From positions 4,402,001 to 4,466,000 of the forward strand of contig NZ_CP171729.1 in assembly GCF_043769475.1 (NCBI RefSeq): a DNA stretch of 64,000 bases. Reading direction: 5' to 3'. The notes under the pieces are model-generated. The model made no database searches. It was given only the letters and a program-made list of their open reading frames with translations, and was not told where the DNA came from. Both the position numbers and the translations under genes were made by a program. Position 1 is the stretch's first letter. Every line of letters begins with the position of its first letter. Origin of the DNA: Allomesorhizobium sp043769475 (GTDB taxonomy: Bacteria; Pseudomonadota; Alphaproteobacteria; Rhizobiales; Rhizobiaceae). This document shows positions 41,456 to 48,640 of the stretch, piece by piece.

Positions 41456-41483
41456 TTGACTCTTTGCCCGAACCGGATAAAAG
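41456..41483 (+). promoter_or_regulatory. Promoter of the asd leader
   Basis: TTGACT (41456-41461), a 16-base spacer and TAAAAG (41478-41483) form a plausible sigma-70 promoter. It lies 25 bases before the leader-peptide ATG at 41508 and about 260 bases before asd. Confidence 0.4.
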
Positions 41484-41507
41484 GCAGCCGCGAACAGGAT
41501 TTTCACG

Positions 41508-41636
41508 ATGCGCGGCCTCTTGATGGCGCTCTTTGCATTCGACTTCCCGGGCCACGATTCCGATCGTGCCGGACGCGGACGCGCATCCTTCCGTTCCACC
41601 AAAACCACGGCCAAAGCGACCACCAAAACGGTCTGA
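41508..41636 (+). CDS. Candidate Thr/Lys-rich leader peptide of asd
   Basis: A 42-residue frame starts at ATG 41508 (AGGA nine bases before) and stops at TGA 41634-41636. It ends STKTTAKATTKTV, with six Thr and three Lys codons in 13, followed within 25-75 bases by two GC-rich stem-loops, then asd. Asd makes aspartate semialdehyde, the precursor of lysine, threonine and methionine, so Thr/Lys codons are the expected sensors for ribosome-mediated attenuation. The first 30 residues are not unusual. No published equivalent for asd is known to me. Confidence 0.5.
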   Translation: MRGLLMALFAFDFPGHDSDRAGRGRASFRSTKTTAKATTKTV

Positions 41637-41660
41637 TTTCCCTTGGCCTGCTCACCCTCT

Positions 41661-41709
41661 CCCGGGTCCGGCCCGGGGGATGGAACCCGCTCCGGCCGGC
41701 GGGTTTTCT
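41661..41709 (+). promoter_or_regulatory. Candidate attenuator: pause hairpin and terminator before asd
   Basis: Hairpin 1 is CCCGGG (41661-41666) with CCCGGG (41672-41677). Hairpin 2 is AACCCGC (41684-41690) with GCGGGTT (41699-41705), followed by TTCTC, an intrinsic terminator. A competing pairing of CCGGCCCGGGGG (41669-41680) with the CCCGCTCCGGCCGG at 41686-41699 could act as antiterminator. They lie between the leader-peptide stop and the asd ribosome site at about 41732. Confidence 0.5.
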
Positions 41710-41743
41710 CCAGAAACGAGCGGAGAGGGACAGGAGAACTAAC

Positions 41744-42778
41744 ATGGGCTTCAAGGTTGCGATCGTCGGCGCCACGGGCAATGTGGGCCGGGAAATGCTC
41801 AATATTCTAGAGGAGCGCGGCTTTCCCATCGACGAGGTCGTGGCGCTTGCCTCGCGCCGCTCGCTGGGTACCGAAGTGTCGTTCGGCGACCGCACGCTGA
41901 AGGTCAAGGTGCTCGACACCTACGACTTTTCCGATACCGACCTGTGCATCATGTCTGCCGGCGGCAACGTCTCGAAGGAGTGGTCGCCGAAGATCGGCAA
42001 GCAGGGCTGCGTCGTCATCGATAATTCGTCGGCCTTCCGTTACGACCAGGACGTGCCGCTGATCGTGCCGGAGGTCAATCCGGATGCCATCTCGCTGTTC
42101 ACGCGCAAGAACATCATCGCCAACCCGAATTGTTCGACGGCACAGCTTGTCGTGGCACTGAAGCCGCTGCACGACCATGCCAGGATCAAGCGCGTTGTCG
42201 TGGCGACCTACCAGTCGGTTTCCGGCGCCGGCAAGGAAGGCATGGACGAACTGTTCACACAGACCCGCGCAGTGTTCGTGGCCGATCCGGTCGAGGCGAA
42301 AAAGTTCACCAAGCGCATCGCCTTCAACGTCATCCCGCATATCGACGTGTTCATGGATGACGGCTTCACCAAGGAAGAGTGGAAGATGGTCGCCGAGACC
42401 AAGAAGATGCTCGACCCGAAGATCAAGCTGACAGCGACCTGCGTGCGCGTGCCGGTGTTCATCGGCCATTCGGAAGCGGTCAACATCGAGTTCGAGAATC
42501 CTATCACCGCCGACGAGGCGCGGGAAATCCTGCGCGACGCGCCGGGCTGCCTGGTCGTCGACAAGCGGGAAGACGGCGGCTACGCGACGCCGATCGACAC
42601 GGCCGGCGAGGACGCTACCTATATTTCGCGCATCCGCGAGGATTCGACGATCGACAACGGCCTGTCCATGTGGATCGTCTCCGACAATTTGCGCAAGGGC
42701 GCCGCACTCAATGCGGTGCAGATCGCCGAACTGCTGGTCGAGCGCGGGTTGATCACGCCGAAGAAGAAGGCGGCCTGA
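41744..42778 (+). CDS. asd: Aspartate-semialdehyde dehydrogenase
   Basis: Asd reduces aspartyl phosphate to aspartate semialdehyde, the branch point to lysine, diaminopimelate, threonine and methionine. The 344-residue protein starts MGFKVAIVGATGNVGREMLN (NADP-binding). The catalytic Cys130 is in NPNCSTAQLV, and RVPVFIGHSEAVNIEFE follows. The frame is open further upstream, but AGGAGAACTAAC before 41744 fixes the start. A leader peptide and terminator lie upstream. An acetyltransferase gene follows directly. Confidence 0.97.
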   Translation: MGFKVAIVGATGNVGREMLNILEERGFPIDEVVALASRRSLGTEVSFGDRTLKVKVLDTYDFSDTDLCIMSAGGNVSKEWSPKIGKQGCVVIDNSSAFRYDQDVPLIVPEVNPDAISLFTRKNIIANPNCSTAQLVVALKPLHDHARIKRVVVATYQSVSGAGKEGMDELFTQTRAVFVADPVEAKKFTKRIAFNVIPHIDVFMDDGFTKEEWKMVAETKKMLDPKIKLTATCVRVPVFIGHSEAVNIEFENPITADEAREILRDAPGCLVVDKREDGGYATPIDTAGEDATYISRIREDSTIDNGLSMWIVSDNLRKGAALNAVQIAELLVERGLITPKKKAA

Positions 42779-43228
42779 TTGTCATCCGCCGATGTGGCGC
42801 TGCGTCCGGCCACCGGGTCGGACGCTCGCGACATCGCAAGGATCATGCGGGCAGCGCTCGGATCGTTCGCGTGGATGCCGACGGTGCATACGCCGGACGA
42901 AGATCTGGCGTTCATCAGCGGGACCGTGCTGCCGCGGCAGCGTGTGACGGTCGCCGAAGCCGGCGAGGGCATCGTCGGCTTCATTGCTATCCAGGGCGAA
43001 TGGGTGGAGCAGCTCTACATCGATCCCGCCTGGACCGGCCGCGGCATCGGCAGCCGGCTTCTCGGACTGGCGACCGCAGGCATGACGGAGGTGAAGCTGC
43101 ACTGTTTTCAGGCCAATTCCGGCGCGCGGCGTTTCTATGAACGGCACGGATTCACGGCCGCAAAGTTCAGCGACGGCTCAGGAAATGAAGAGAAGCTCCC
43201 CGATATCCGGTATCTGAGGCGAAGCTGA
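42779..43228 (+). CDS. GNAT-family N-acetyltransferase
   Basis: The 149-residue GNAT protein has ALRPATGSDARDIARIMRAA, then IQGEWVEQLYIDPAWTGRGI with the acetyl-CoA loop GRGIGSRLL, and FYERHGFTAAKFSDGSGNEE. The acceptor is unknown. The likely start is a TTG at 42779 directly after the asd stop, so it is co-transcribed; a later start cannot be excluded. The length fits a single GNAT domain. Confidence 0.87.
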   Translation: MSSADVALRPATGSDARDIARIMRAALGSFAWMPTVHTPDEDLAFISGTVLPRQRVTVAEAGEGIVGFIAIQGEWVEQLYIDPAWTGRGIGSRLLGLATAGMTEVKLHCFQANSGARRFYERHGFTAAKFSDGSGNEEKLPDIRYLRRS

Positions 43229-43287
43229 CGCTGCACTTCGCACTTGTGCCGCAGAGACAGTTCCTTTTCCGCCCGTGCGAGGCGCTT

Positions 43288-43320
43288 TCTGCCTTCTCCC
43301 CTTGTGGGAAAAGGTGGCCG
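43288..43320. repeat. Remnant of a rhizobial intergenic repeat
   Basis: CTTCTCCCCTTGTGGGAAAA followed by GGTGGCCG resembles the CCTTCTCCCCTTGTGGGAGAAGG core of dispersed imperfect palindromes common between rhizobial genes. Only one short copy is seen, so it is assigned from recalled sequence, not from repeats within the window. Confidence 0.45.
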
Positions 43321-43339
43321 ACCCTGAGCTTCGCGCCCT

Positions 43340-43573
43340 TCATTCCCGGCTGCGCGACCGCGCCGGGCGGGCAGGTTCGGCGTCCGGATCGACGGTGCGC
43401 GCCTCCGAAGGAAGCATCACCGGTATGCCGTCGCGCACAGGATAGGCGAGTTTGGCCAGCCGCGAATAGAGCTCGGATTTCTCTTCATCCCAGACCAGCG
43501 GGCCCTTTGTCAGCGGACAGGCAAGCAATTCGAGCAGCTTGACGTCGATTTTGAGGTTCTGCTCTTTCCGCAT
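43340..43573 (-). CDS. Trm112-family zinc-binding protein
   Basis: The 77-residue protein has the Trm112/UPF0434 core: DVKLLELLACPLTKGPLVWD, with ELYSRLAKLAYPVRDGIPVM. Bacterial members are small proteins partnering methyltransferases, with the second cysteine pair often lost; here only one Cys is seen. The ATG at 43573 is chosen because GAGAGG lies nine bases before it. The gene is just downstream of the LON-domain gene on the same strand, in the usual rhizobial arrangement. Confidence 0.9.
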   Translation of the reverse strand: MRKEQNLKIDVKLLELLACPLTKGPLVWDEEKSELYSRLAKLAYPVRDGIPVMLPSEARTVDPDAEPARPARSRSRE

Positions 43574-43597
43574 CGCCACACACCTCTCCCGGTATCA

Positions 43598-44269
43598 CTA
43601 CTGCAGGCTGGAGCCGAACTCGTTATCTTCGCGCGCCAGCGCCATTTCGGTGATCGCGATCAGCGTATCGGCGCGCGTCTTCAAGTCCGGTGCCTCGAGT
43701 AGCGCCTGCTTTTCGGCCGCGCCGTAAGGCGCCATCATAGACAGCGCGTTGACCAGCATGGCGTTTTCGGCGCGGCTGACGCTGTCCCAATCGGCTTCCA
43801 GATCGTTGGCCTGCAGATAGGAGCGGAAAGCCTTGAGGAGCGCCGGCCGGTTGACGTCCCCGGCGGCTGGGTCCTCCTTCAAATCGGCCAGGAAGGGCAT
43901 GATGCGGCACTGCCTGAACGGCGTCTTCACGGTCACCTCCTCGGCGATCCGGTAGCGGCAGACGCCCTGTAGCGAGATCAGATAGCGGCCGTCGCCGGTT
44001 TCGGCGAGCGATGTGACCCGGCCGAGGCATCCGACCTCGCAGATCTCCGGCTCGCCATCACCGCGCATCGACCCATCGAGGGCCGGCTGCACCATGCCGA
44101 TCAGCCGCGTTCCCGACATAACCTCGTCGACCATCTGCAGATAGCGCGGCTCGAAGATATTGAGCGGCATGCGCCCGCCCGGCAGCAGCAGTGCGCCAGA
44201 CAGCGGAAACACCGCGACTACGGTGGGCAGATCGGATGGGAGCCGGTAATGGGCGTTTCCCGCCTGCAT
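43598..44269 (-). CDS. LON peptidase substrate-binding domain protein
   Basis: The 223-residue protein contains only the N-terminal Lon substrate-binding (PUA-like) domain: VAVFPLSGALLLPGGRMPLN, then IFEPRYLQMVDEVM and GCLGRVTSLAETGDGRYLIS. No AAA or protease domain follows, so it is a stand-alone LON-N protein of unknown role, common in Alphaproteobacteria. It lies in a run with Trm112 downstream and a thioredoxin-like gene upstream on the same strand. Confidence 0.92.
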   Translation of the reverse strand: MQAGNAHYRLPSDLPTVVAVFPLSGALLLPGGRMPLNIFEPRYLQMVDEVMSGTRLIGMVQPALDGSMRGDGEPEICEVGCLGRVTSLAETGDGRYLISLQGVCRYRIAEEVTVKTPFRQCRIMPFLADLKEDPAAGDVNRPALLKAFRSYLQANDLEADWDSVSRAENAMLVNALSMMAPYGAAEKQALLEAPDLKTRADTLIAITEMALAREDNEFGSSLQ

Positions 44270-44384
44270 CTCATTCTCCGTTCCGGCGATAGCCCTGAAT
44301 CTGGAGCATTTGCCGGAATCCGCAAGTCAATTCAGTCCTCCGAACGGAACAGCCGGCGTGTTTCCATTCAAAGCAGGCAAGCCG

Positions 44385-45386
44385 CTAAGAAAATAGCAGC
44401 GACGACAGCTTGCGCCGCGCGCCGAGCGTCACCTCGTCGGTTGGGCCCCAAGCCTCGAAGAACTGCAGAAGCTGGGCGCGCGCGCCGTCATCCTTCCATG
44501 TCCGGTCAGCCTTGACGATCGCCAGCAGATTGTCGGCCGCCTCTTCCCGCTGCCCGAGCGCATTCTGGATCATGGCAAGGTCGAAGCGGGCCTGATGGTC
44601 CTTCGGATCGGCGGCAAGGCGGCGTTCCAGTTCTCCCGGATCGCCGAGCGCGGCGGCCTGCTCGGCAAGTGCGAGCTTGGCGCGGACGGCGGCGATTGCG
44701 GGAACATCCTTCTTGTCTTCCGGGACGCGCGCCAGAACTTCCTGCGCAGCCGCGCTGTCTCCGGCCTGGAACAGAATGTCGGCAAGGCCGGCGATCGCGT
44801 CGGCATTGTCGGGAGCCTGCGCCAGAACGGCGTCGTAGATCTGCGCAGCGTCTTGCAGGTCGCCGGCATCGCGCGCCTCGGCGGCCGCAGTCAGCGCGTC
44901 GGCGATCTGCGCCTGGCCGTCGCCCTTGCCGGCGACCTTGTCGACGAAATTGCGGATCTGGCTTTCGGGGATGGCCCCCATGAAGCCGTCGACCGGCTGG
45001 CCGTCCTTGAAGGCGATGACCGCCGGGATCGACTGGATGCCAAGCTGGCCGGCAATGGCCGGGTGCTCGTCGATGTTCATCTTGACCAACTTGACGCGGC
45101 CGGCGGCGGCCTGCACCACCTTTTCGAGGGCTGGCGCGAGCTGCTTGCACGGGCCGCACCAGGGCGCCCAGAAATCGACCAGCACCGGCTGGCGGCGCGA
45201 TTCCTGGATAACGTCGGCGGCGAAGCTCTTGGTGGTGACGTCCTTGACTGTGAAGGGTTCGACCGCGAGCGGCGCTGCTGCCGGGCCGGGCGCGGGCTCG
45301 CGCGCCGGCGGCTGGCCGTTGCCGTACTGCACGCTGGTGGAATACTGACTTCCCATGCCGCCGAACGGATTGTCCTTGGTGTTCAT
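44385..45386 (-). CDS. Thioredoxin/TPR protein, CnoX (YbbN) type
   Basis: The 333-residue protein has an N-terminal thioredoxin domain with the active site WAPWCGPCKQLAPALEKV and a TPR-like helical C-terminus (QAPDNADAIAGLADILFQAG). This is the CnoX/YbbN layout: a redox-regulated holdase that hands clients to GroEL or DnaK. The CxxC is intact (CGPC). About 50 Gln/Pro-rich residues precede the thioredoxin fold. The start at 45386 (MNTKDNPFGG) is chosen over a longer frame by family length. Confidence 0.92.
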   Translation of the reverse strand: MNTKDNPFGGMGSQYSTSVQYGNGQPPAREPAPGPAAAPLAVEPFTVKDVTTKSFAADVIQESRRQPVLVDFWAPWCGPCKQLAPALEKVVQAAAGRVKLVKMNIDEHPAIAGQLGIQSIPAVIAFKDGQPVDGFMGAIPESQIRNFVDKVAGKGDGQAQIADALTAAAEARDAGDLQDAAQIYDAVLAQAPDNADAIAGLADILFQAGDSAAAQEVLARVPEDKKDVPAIAAVRAKLALAEQAAALGDPGELERRLAADPKDHQARFDLAMIQNALGQREEAADNLLAIVKADRTWKDDGARAQLLQFFEAWGPTDEVTLGARRKLSSLLFS

Positions 45387-45465
45387 TGCTACCCTTTCGG
45401 TCGCTGCCGGTCCGCCATCGCGGCGTGGTCGCCATTGCCGGCGGCCCTGCGCCACCATGTGGCAT

Positions 45466-45963
45466 TCATGCTGATACTTTCAAGATATGAGGCTCGTGTC
45501 CGGTCGCCCGAACGAAGGCGAGGAGGTCGCCGCCGGCGATGGACGTGGTCGCTTCATTGGTCAGCGGATGCGCATTGACGATCTCCTCCCGCATCAGCGC
45601 CTCGTCGATAACGAATTTTACCCGGCCGGCCGTATCGTTGATCAGGCCGAAGGCGGTGACCGCGCCGGACGTGACGCCCAAAAGTTCCATCAGCGGCTCA
45701 GGCTTGCCGAACGAAACCCGGCTTGCTGCCCCGATGACATGGTGGATCTGCTTCAAATCCACTTCCGCCTCTTCGCCGACCGTGACGAGGAAAAAATTGT
45801 CCTTCTTGTCCTTGAGGAACAGGTTCTTGGTGTGTCCGCCAGGAATCTCGCCGCGGAGCGCCTGCGAATCGGCAACCGTGAACAGCGGCGGATGGGATTT
45901 TGTCCGGACCGAAATGCCGAGACCGTCGAGATAGGCGAAAAGGTCTTCGGGCGATTTCGGCAT
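45466..45963 (-). CDS. Prolyl-tRNA editing (ProXp/YbaK-like) deacylase
   Basis: The 165-residue YbaK/ProX-domain protein has HPPLFTVADSQALRGEIPGG, then HTKNLFLKDKKDNFFLVTVG and VSFGKPEPLMELLGVTSGAV. Such free-standing editing domains hydrolyse mischarged Ala- or Cys-tRNAPro in the cytosol. The length is the usual single domain. It is separated from the CnoX gene by 79 bases on the same strand. Confidence 0.92.
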   Translation of the reverse strand: MPKSPEDLFAYLDGLGISVRTKSHPPLFTVADSQALRGEIPGGHTKNLFLKDKKDNFFLVTVGEEAEVDLKQIHHVIGAASRVSFGKPEPLMELLGVTSGAVTAFGLINDTAGRVKFVIDEALMREEIVNAHPLTNEATTSIAGGDLLAFVRATGHEPHILKVSA

Positions 45964-46158
45964 GGCTGCAATTTTCCGGAGCGAACGCTGGTCGGCACCG
46001 GTTTATGACCAAAGCCGGCCGCAAGACAAGACCGGAAGCGGCGGGCGCAGCCGAAGCCGAGGACGAGCAAAAGCGCCGCACGAACACCCGCCATTTCCCT
46101 GTTGCAATCGGCTCGCTCTTCGGCCATATAGGCGCGGCTTGCGGCCGACGCCGTGCGA

Positions 46159-46233
46159 GCGGGTGTAGCTCAGGGGTAGAGCACAACCTTGCCAAGGTTG
46201 GGGTCGAGCGTTCGAATCGCTTCACCCGCTCCA
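46159..46233 (+). tRNA. tRNA-Gly (anticodon GCC)
   Basis: A full cloverleaf is visible: acceptor GCGGGTG/CACCCGC, D arm GCTC...GAGC, anticodon stem CAACC/GGTTG with loop TTGCCAA (anticodon GCC), T arm GAGCG-TTCGAAT-CGCTT, and an encoded CCA at 46231-46233. Length is 75 bases with CCA. Confidence 0.97.
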
Positions 46234-46260
46234 GTTTCTTCCAGGAAATCAAGCAAATGA

Positions 46261-46287
46261 AAAGCCGCGGAATTCCGCGGCTTTTTC
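46261..46287 (+). terminator. Terminator after tRNA-Gly
   Basis: AAAAGCCGCGG (46261-46271) pairs with CCGCGGCTTTT (46276-46286) around AATT, and the U-run extends past the stem. It begins 28 bases after the tRNA CCA. Confidence 0.85.
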
Positions 46288-46394
46288 GTTTTGGAACCAA
46301 TGTAAATCGCGACCGGCCAAGAGGCGTTCCGCTTTCGGGTAACCTCAAGCGTACAGCGGCGCATCCGAGGCGGCGTCGATCGCGATTGTCACCT

Positions 46395-46560
46395 AATGAT
46401 CCGTCCGGGAAGACCGTTTGGTGGCTTGACTGAGGTGGATCAGGCTTGCGATGCCGGCATCCTTGAGCATCGTAGCCGATGAGCTTAGAGCCCTGATCGG
46501 CGTTGAAGATGTGAGACTTGCCGTAGCGGGTGATCGTCTCTCCTGCACGTCGTGGTGCAT
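46395..46560 (-). pseudogene. IS3-family transposase remnant
   Basis: Read on the minus strand this segment gives TITRYGKSHIFNADQGS (about 46488-46537), the RYGKPxIFNTDQGSQ motif of IS3-family OrfB transposases. After a frame change it gives TMLKDAGIAS (46444-46473), the next conserved block. Everything else of the element is gone. It sits 160 bases past the tRNA-Gly terminator. It is a scar of a decayed insertion sequence next to a tRNA gene. About 80 bases between the terminator and the scar carry no feature. Confidence 0.6.
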
Positions 46561-46830
46561 TATGCTCGCTTCTTGCTGGTTGCGCGTACTTTCGCCGACC
46601 TGGCGAGGTCCATCACAGTTAGATGTCGACTGTCATAAAAAGTTCATAAAAGTTTCACAAAAGGCCGTGCCGGTGCGGAGCTTTTTCGGTACTCAATAGT
46701 TCTCGCCGGATGGCTCACCGTCGAACAGATTTTGCCCTCGCTCTAAGTGCGGCCCTTCTCGCGGTAGCGTTTTCCCTTTTTGTGCTGGTCATTTGGTTCG
46801 ACGTCGAGATGGTATTGCCGAGAGGGTGAT
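46561..46830. other. Intergenic stretch between the IS3 scar and the membrane gene
   Basis: AT-rich relative to the window, with short direct repeats (AAAAAGTTCATAAAAGTTTC near 46640). Possible small frames lack family or ribosome-site support. It probably contains the promoter of the membrane protein at 46831. Nothing else can be supported. Confidence 0.35.
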
Positions 46831-47551
46831 ATGGCTGCTTTCGTCGAAAAGACGTCGTTGCCGGAAGCGCGATCTTTCGAGACATGGAAAACCGGGCTTG
46901 CGATCGTCGCGGGATTTTCTTTGTTGCTTCTTTGCGCCAGCATCGGCCAGGACCTGACGTTATACGTTGGGCCGCATCCGGACTTGTCGGCCAAGGTTTG
47001 GCTTCTCGATGTGGATGTGGAACGAAGCGCCTTCACCTGGATCTCGGTCCTGTCGCTCTTTACTGCGGCAGGCCTTCTTTTTCATCGCCGCGGACGACGC
47101 ATCTTCGCGTCGTCATCCCTTCAAATGGCATTGGTATTTCCTGGCGCTGCTTTTTCTGCTGCTTTCTTTCGACGAATTCTGTGGCATCCACGAAAAAGTC
47201 TCTTCCGCACTGGGTTCCCGAATGGACAATTCGGGGCTTTTGTATTTTGCCTGGGCCGCCCCAGCCGGTGTCCTCAGCCTGGCTGGATTGGTTGCCTACA
47301 TGCCCTTTATTCGCGCGCTTCCGCCCAGGATTGGCATGTTGTTTCTTCTATCGGCGGCGCTTTTTCTGAGCGGCGCCGTCATCCTCGAAATGTTCGGGGG
47401 CAGCGTTGCGGAAGCGGAAGGCGTCGAGTCGGTCCGCTACCGGATACTCACCAACATGGAAGAGGGGCTGGAACTCGCCGGCATACTAGCCTTCATCTAT
47501 GGGCTTCTGCGGTATCGCGAAGGCCATTTTCCATCCCGCCAAAACTTATGA
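46831..47551 (+). pseudogene. Multi-pass membrane protein, frameshifted in this sequence
   Basis: The first frame from ATG 46831 gives MAAFVEKTSLPEARSFETWK and a hydrophobic segment to about residue 90. At a T-run near 47085 it must shift (one extra T) into the frame ending at 47551, which gives ADDASSRRHPFKWHWYFLAL, then LLLLSFDEFCGIHEKVSSAL, and about three more hydrophobic segments. Corrected length is 239 residues, with about six helices and a conserved-looking DEFCGIHEK. I do not recognise the family. It precedes the cytochrome oxidase operon, 172 bases from coxB. Confidence 0.6.
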
Positions 47552-47722
47552 CCACATTGCTGGGCCGGCGCACGCCAAGTCCTGGTATTCGGCGAATTCC
47601 GCAGCTTTTTCGCGTCTGCCCGCGACAAAACCGCGCAATGGAATTTTCGCGGCAAATCACGCTATGATGCTGTCGCATTCCGCGGGATCGGAGGTTTCCC
47701 CGGATTGCGGAGGAATCGGGGC

Positions 47723-48556
47723 ATGGCGATTGCGCTTGTACTCGTTCTGGTCGTGGTGGGCTCGGTCCTGTTCCACGCCTTGAGCCCTTGGTGGTGGACG
47801 CCCATCGCCTCGAACTGGGGCTATATCGACTCGACGCTGATCATCACATTCTGGATCACCGGCGCCGTGTTCGCCGCCGTCGTGCTGTTCATGGCCTATT
47901 GCGTCTGGCGCTTCCGCCACAAGGAAGGCAATGTCGCCCACTACGAGCCGGAGAACAAACGGCTGGAATGGTGGCTGACCATCCTGACCGGGCTCGGCGT
48001 CACGGCAATGCTGGTTCCCGGCCTGTTCGTGTGGAGCCAATTCGTCACGGTGCCCGCCGACGCCACCGAAGTTGAGGTGATAGCCCAGCAATGGCAGTGG
48101 AGCTACCGGCTGCCGGGGGCGGACGGCAAGCTCGGCACCTCCGGCAGTCATCTGGTCAGTCCCGAAAATCCGCTGGGCGTCAATCCGGACGATCCCAACG
48201 GCCAGGACGACGTGGTCGTCGAGGCCGCGGACCTGCATTTGCCCATGGACAAGCCGGTAAAGATGCTGCTGCGCTCGATCGATGTGCTGCACGATTTCTA
48301 CGTGCCCGAGTTCCGCGCCAAGATGGACATGATTCCCGGTTCGGTCACCTATTTCTGGTTCACCCCGACGCGGACGGGAACCTTCGAGGTGCTGTGCGCG
48401 GAACTCTGCGGCACCGGTCACGGTTTCATGCGTGGCATCGTCATGATCGATACCGCGGAAGATTACGCCACGTGGCTCGGCGAGCAGTCGACATTCGCGC
48501 AGCTTTCGACCCCCGAGCAGGTCGGCGCGACCGAACAGACGGTGGTGCGGCCTTGA
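47723..48556 (+). CDS. coxB: Cytochrome c oxidase subunit II
   Basis: The 277-residue subunit carries the CuA centre that accepts electrons from cytochrome c. It has a hydrophobic N-terminal segment, two further membrane helices to about residue 105, and the CuA domain with VLHDFYVPEFRAKMDM, then CAELCGTGHGFM containing both Cys, His and Met ligands. The canonical signal peptide is short or merged with helix 1. GGAGGAATCGGGGC precedes the ATG at 47723. It heads the oxidase operon. Confidence 0.93.
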   Translation: MAIALVLVLVVVGSVLFHALSPWWWTPIASNWGYIDSTLIITFWITGAVFAAVVLFMAYCVWRFRHKEGNVAHYEPENKRLEWWLTILTGLGVTAMLVPGLFVWSQFVTVPADATEVEVIAQQWQWSYRLPGADGKLGTSGSHLVSPENPLGVNPDDPNGQDDVVVEAADLHLPMDKPVKMLLRSIDVLHDFYVPEFRAKMDMIPGSVTYFWFTPTRTGTFEVLCAELCGTGHGFMRGIVMIDTAEDYATWLGEQSTFAQLSTPEQVGATEQTVVRP

Positions 48557-48640
48557 ACGGGGAGGCAGCAGCGTAGGAGATTTTGACGGCGGTCCTGGTC
48601 CGCAGGACTTGCCGCCGAAGAGTGCAAGGGAGGCGAACCG

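Noticed and set aside
41681..41705. EcfG promoter before asd (GGAAC at 41682-41686)
   Set aside because: The spacing is N15 and the -10 would be GGTT, not CGTT. The bases are better explained as the terminator stem.
46451..46699. An 82-residue frame after tRNA-Gly
   Set aside because: It lies antisense to the IS3 transposase remnant and has no independent support.
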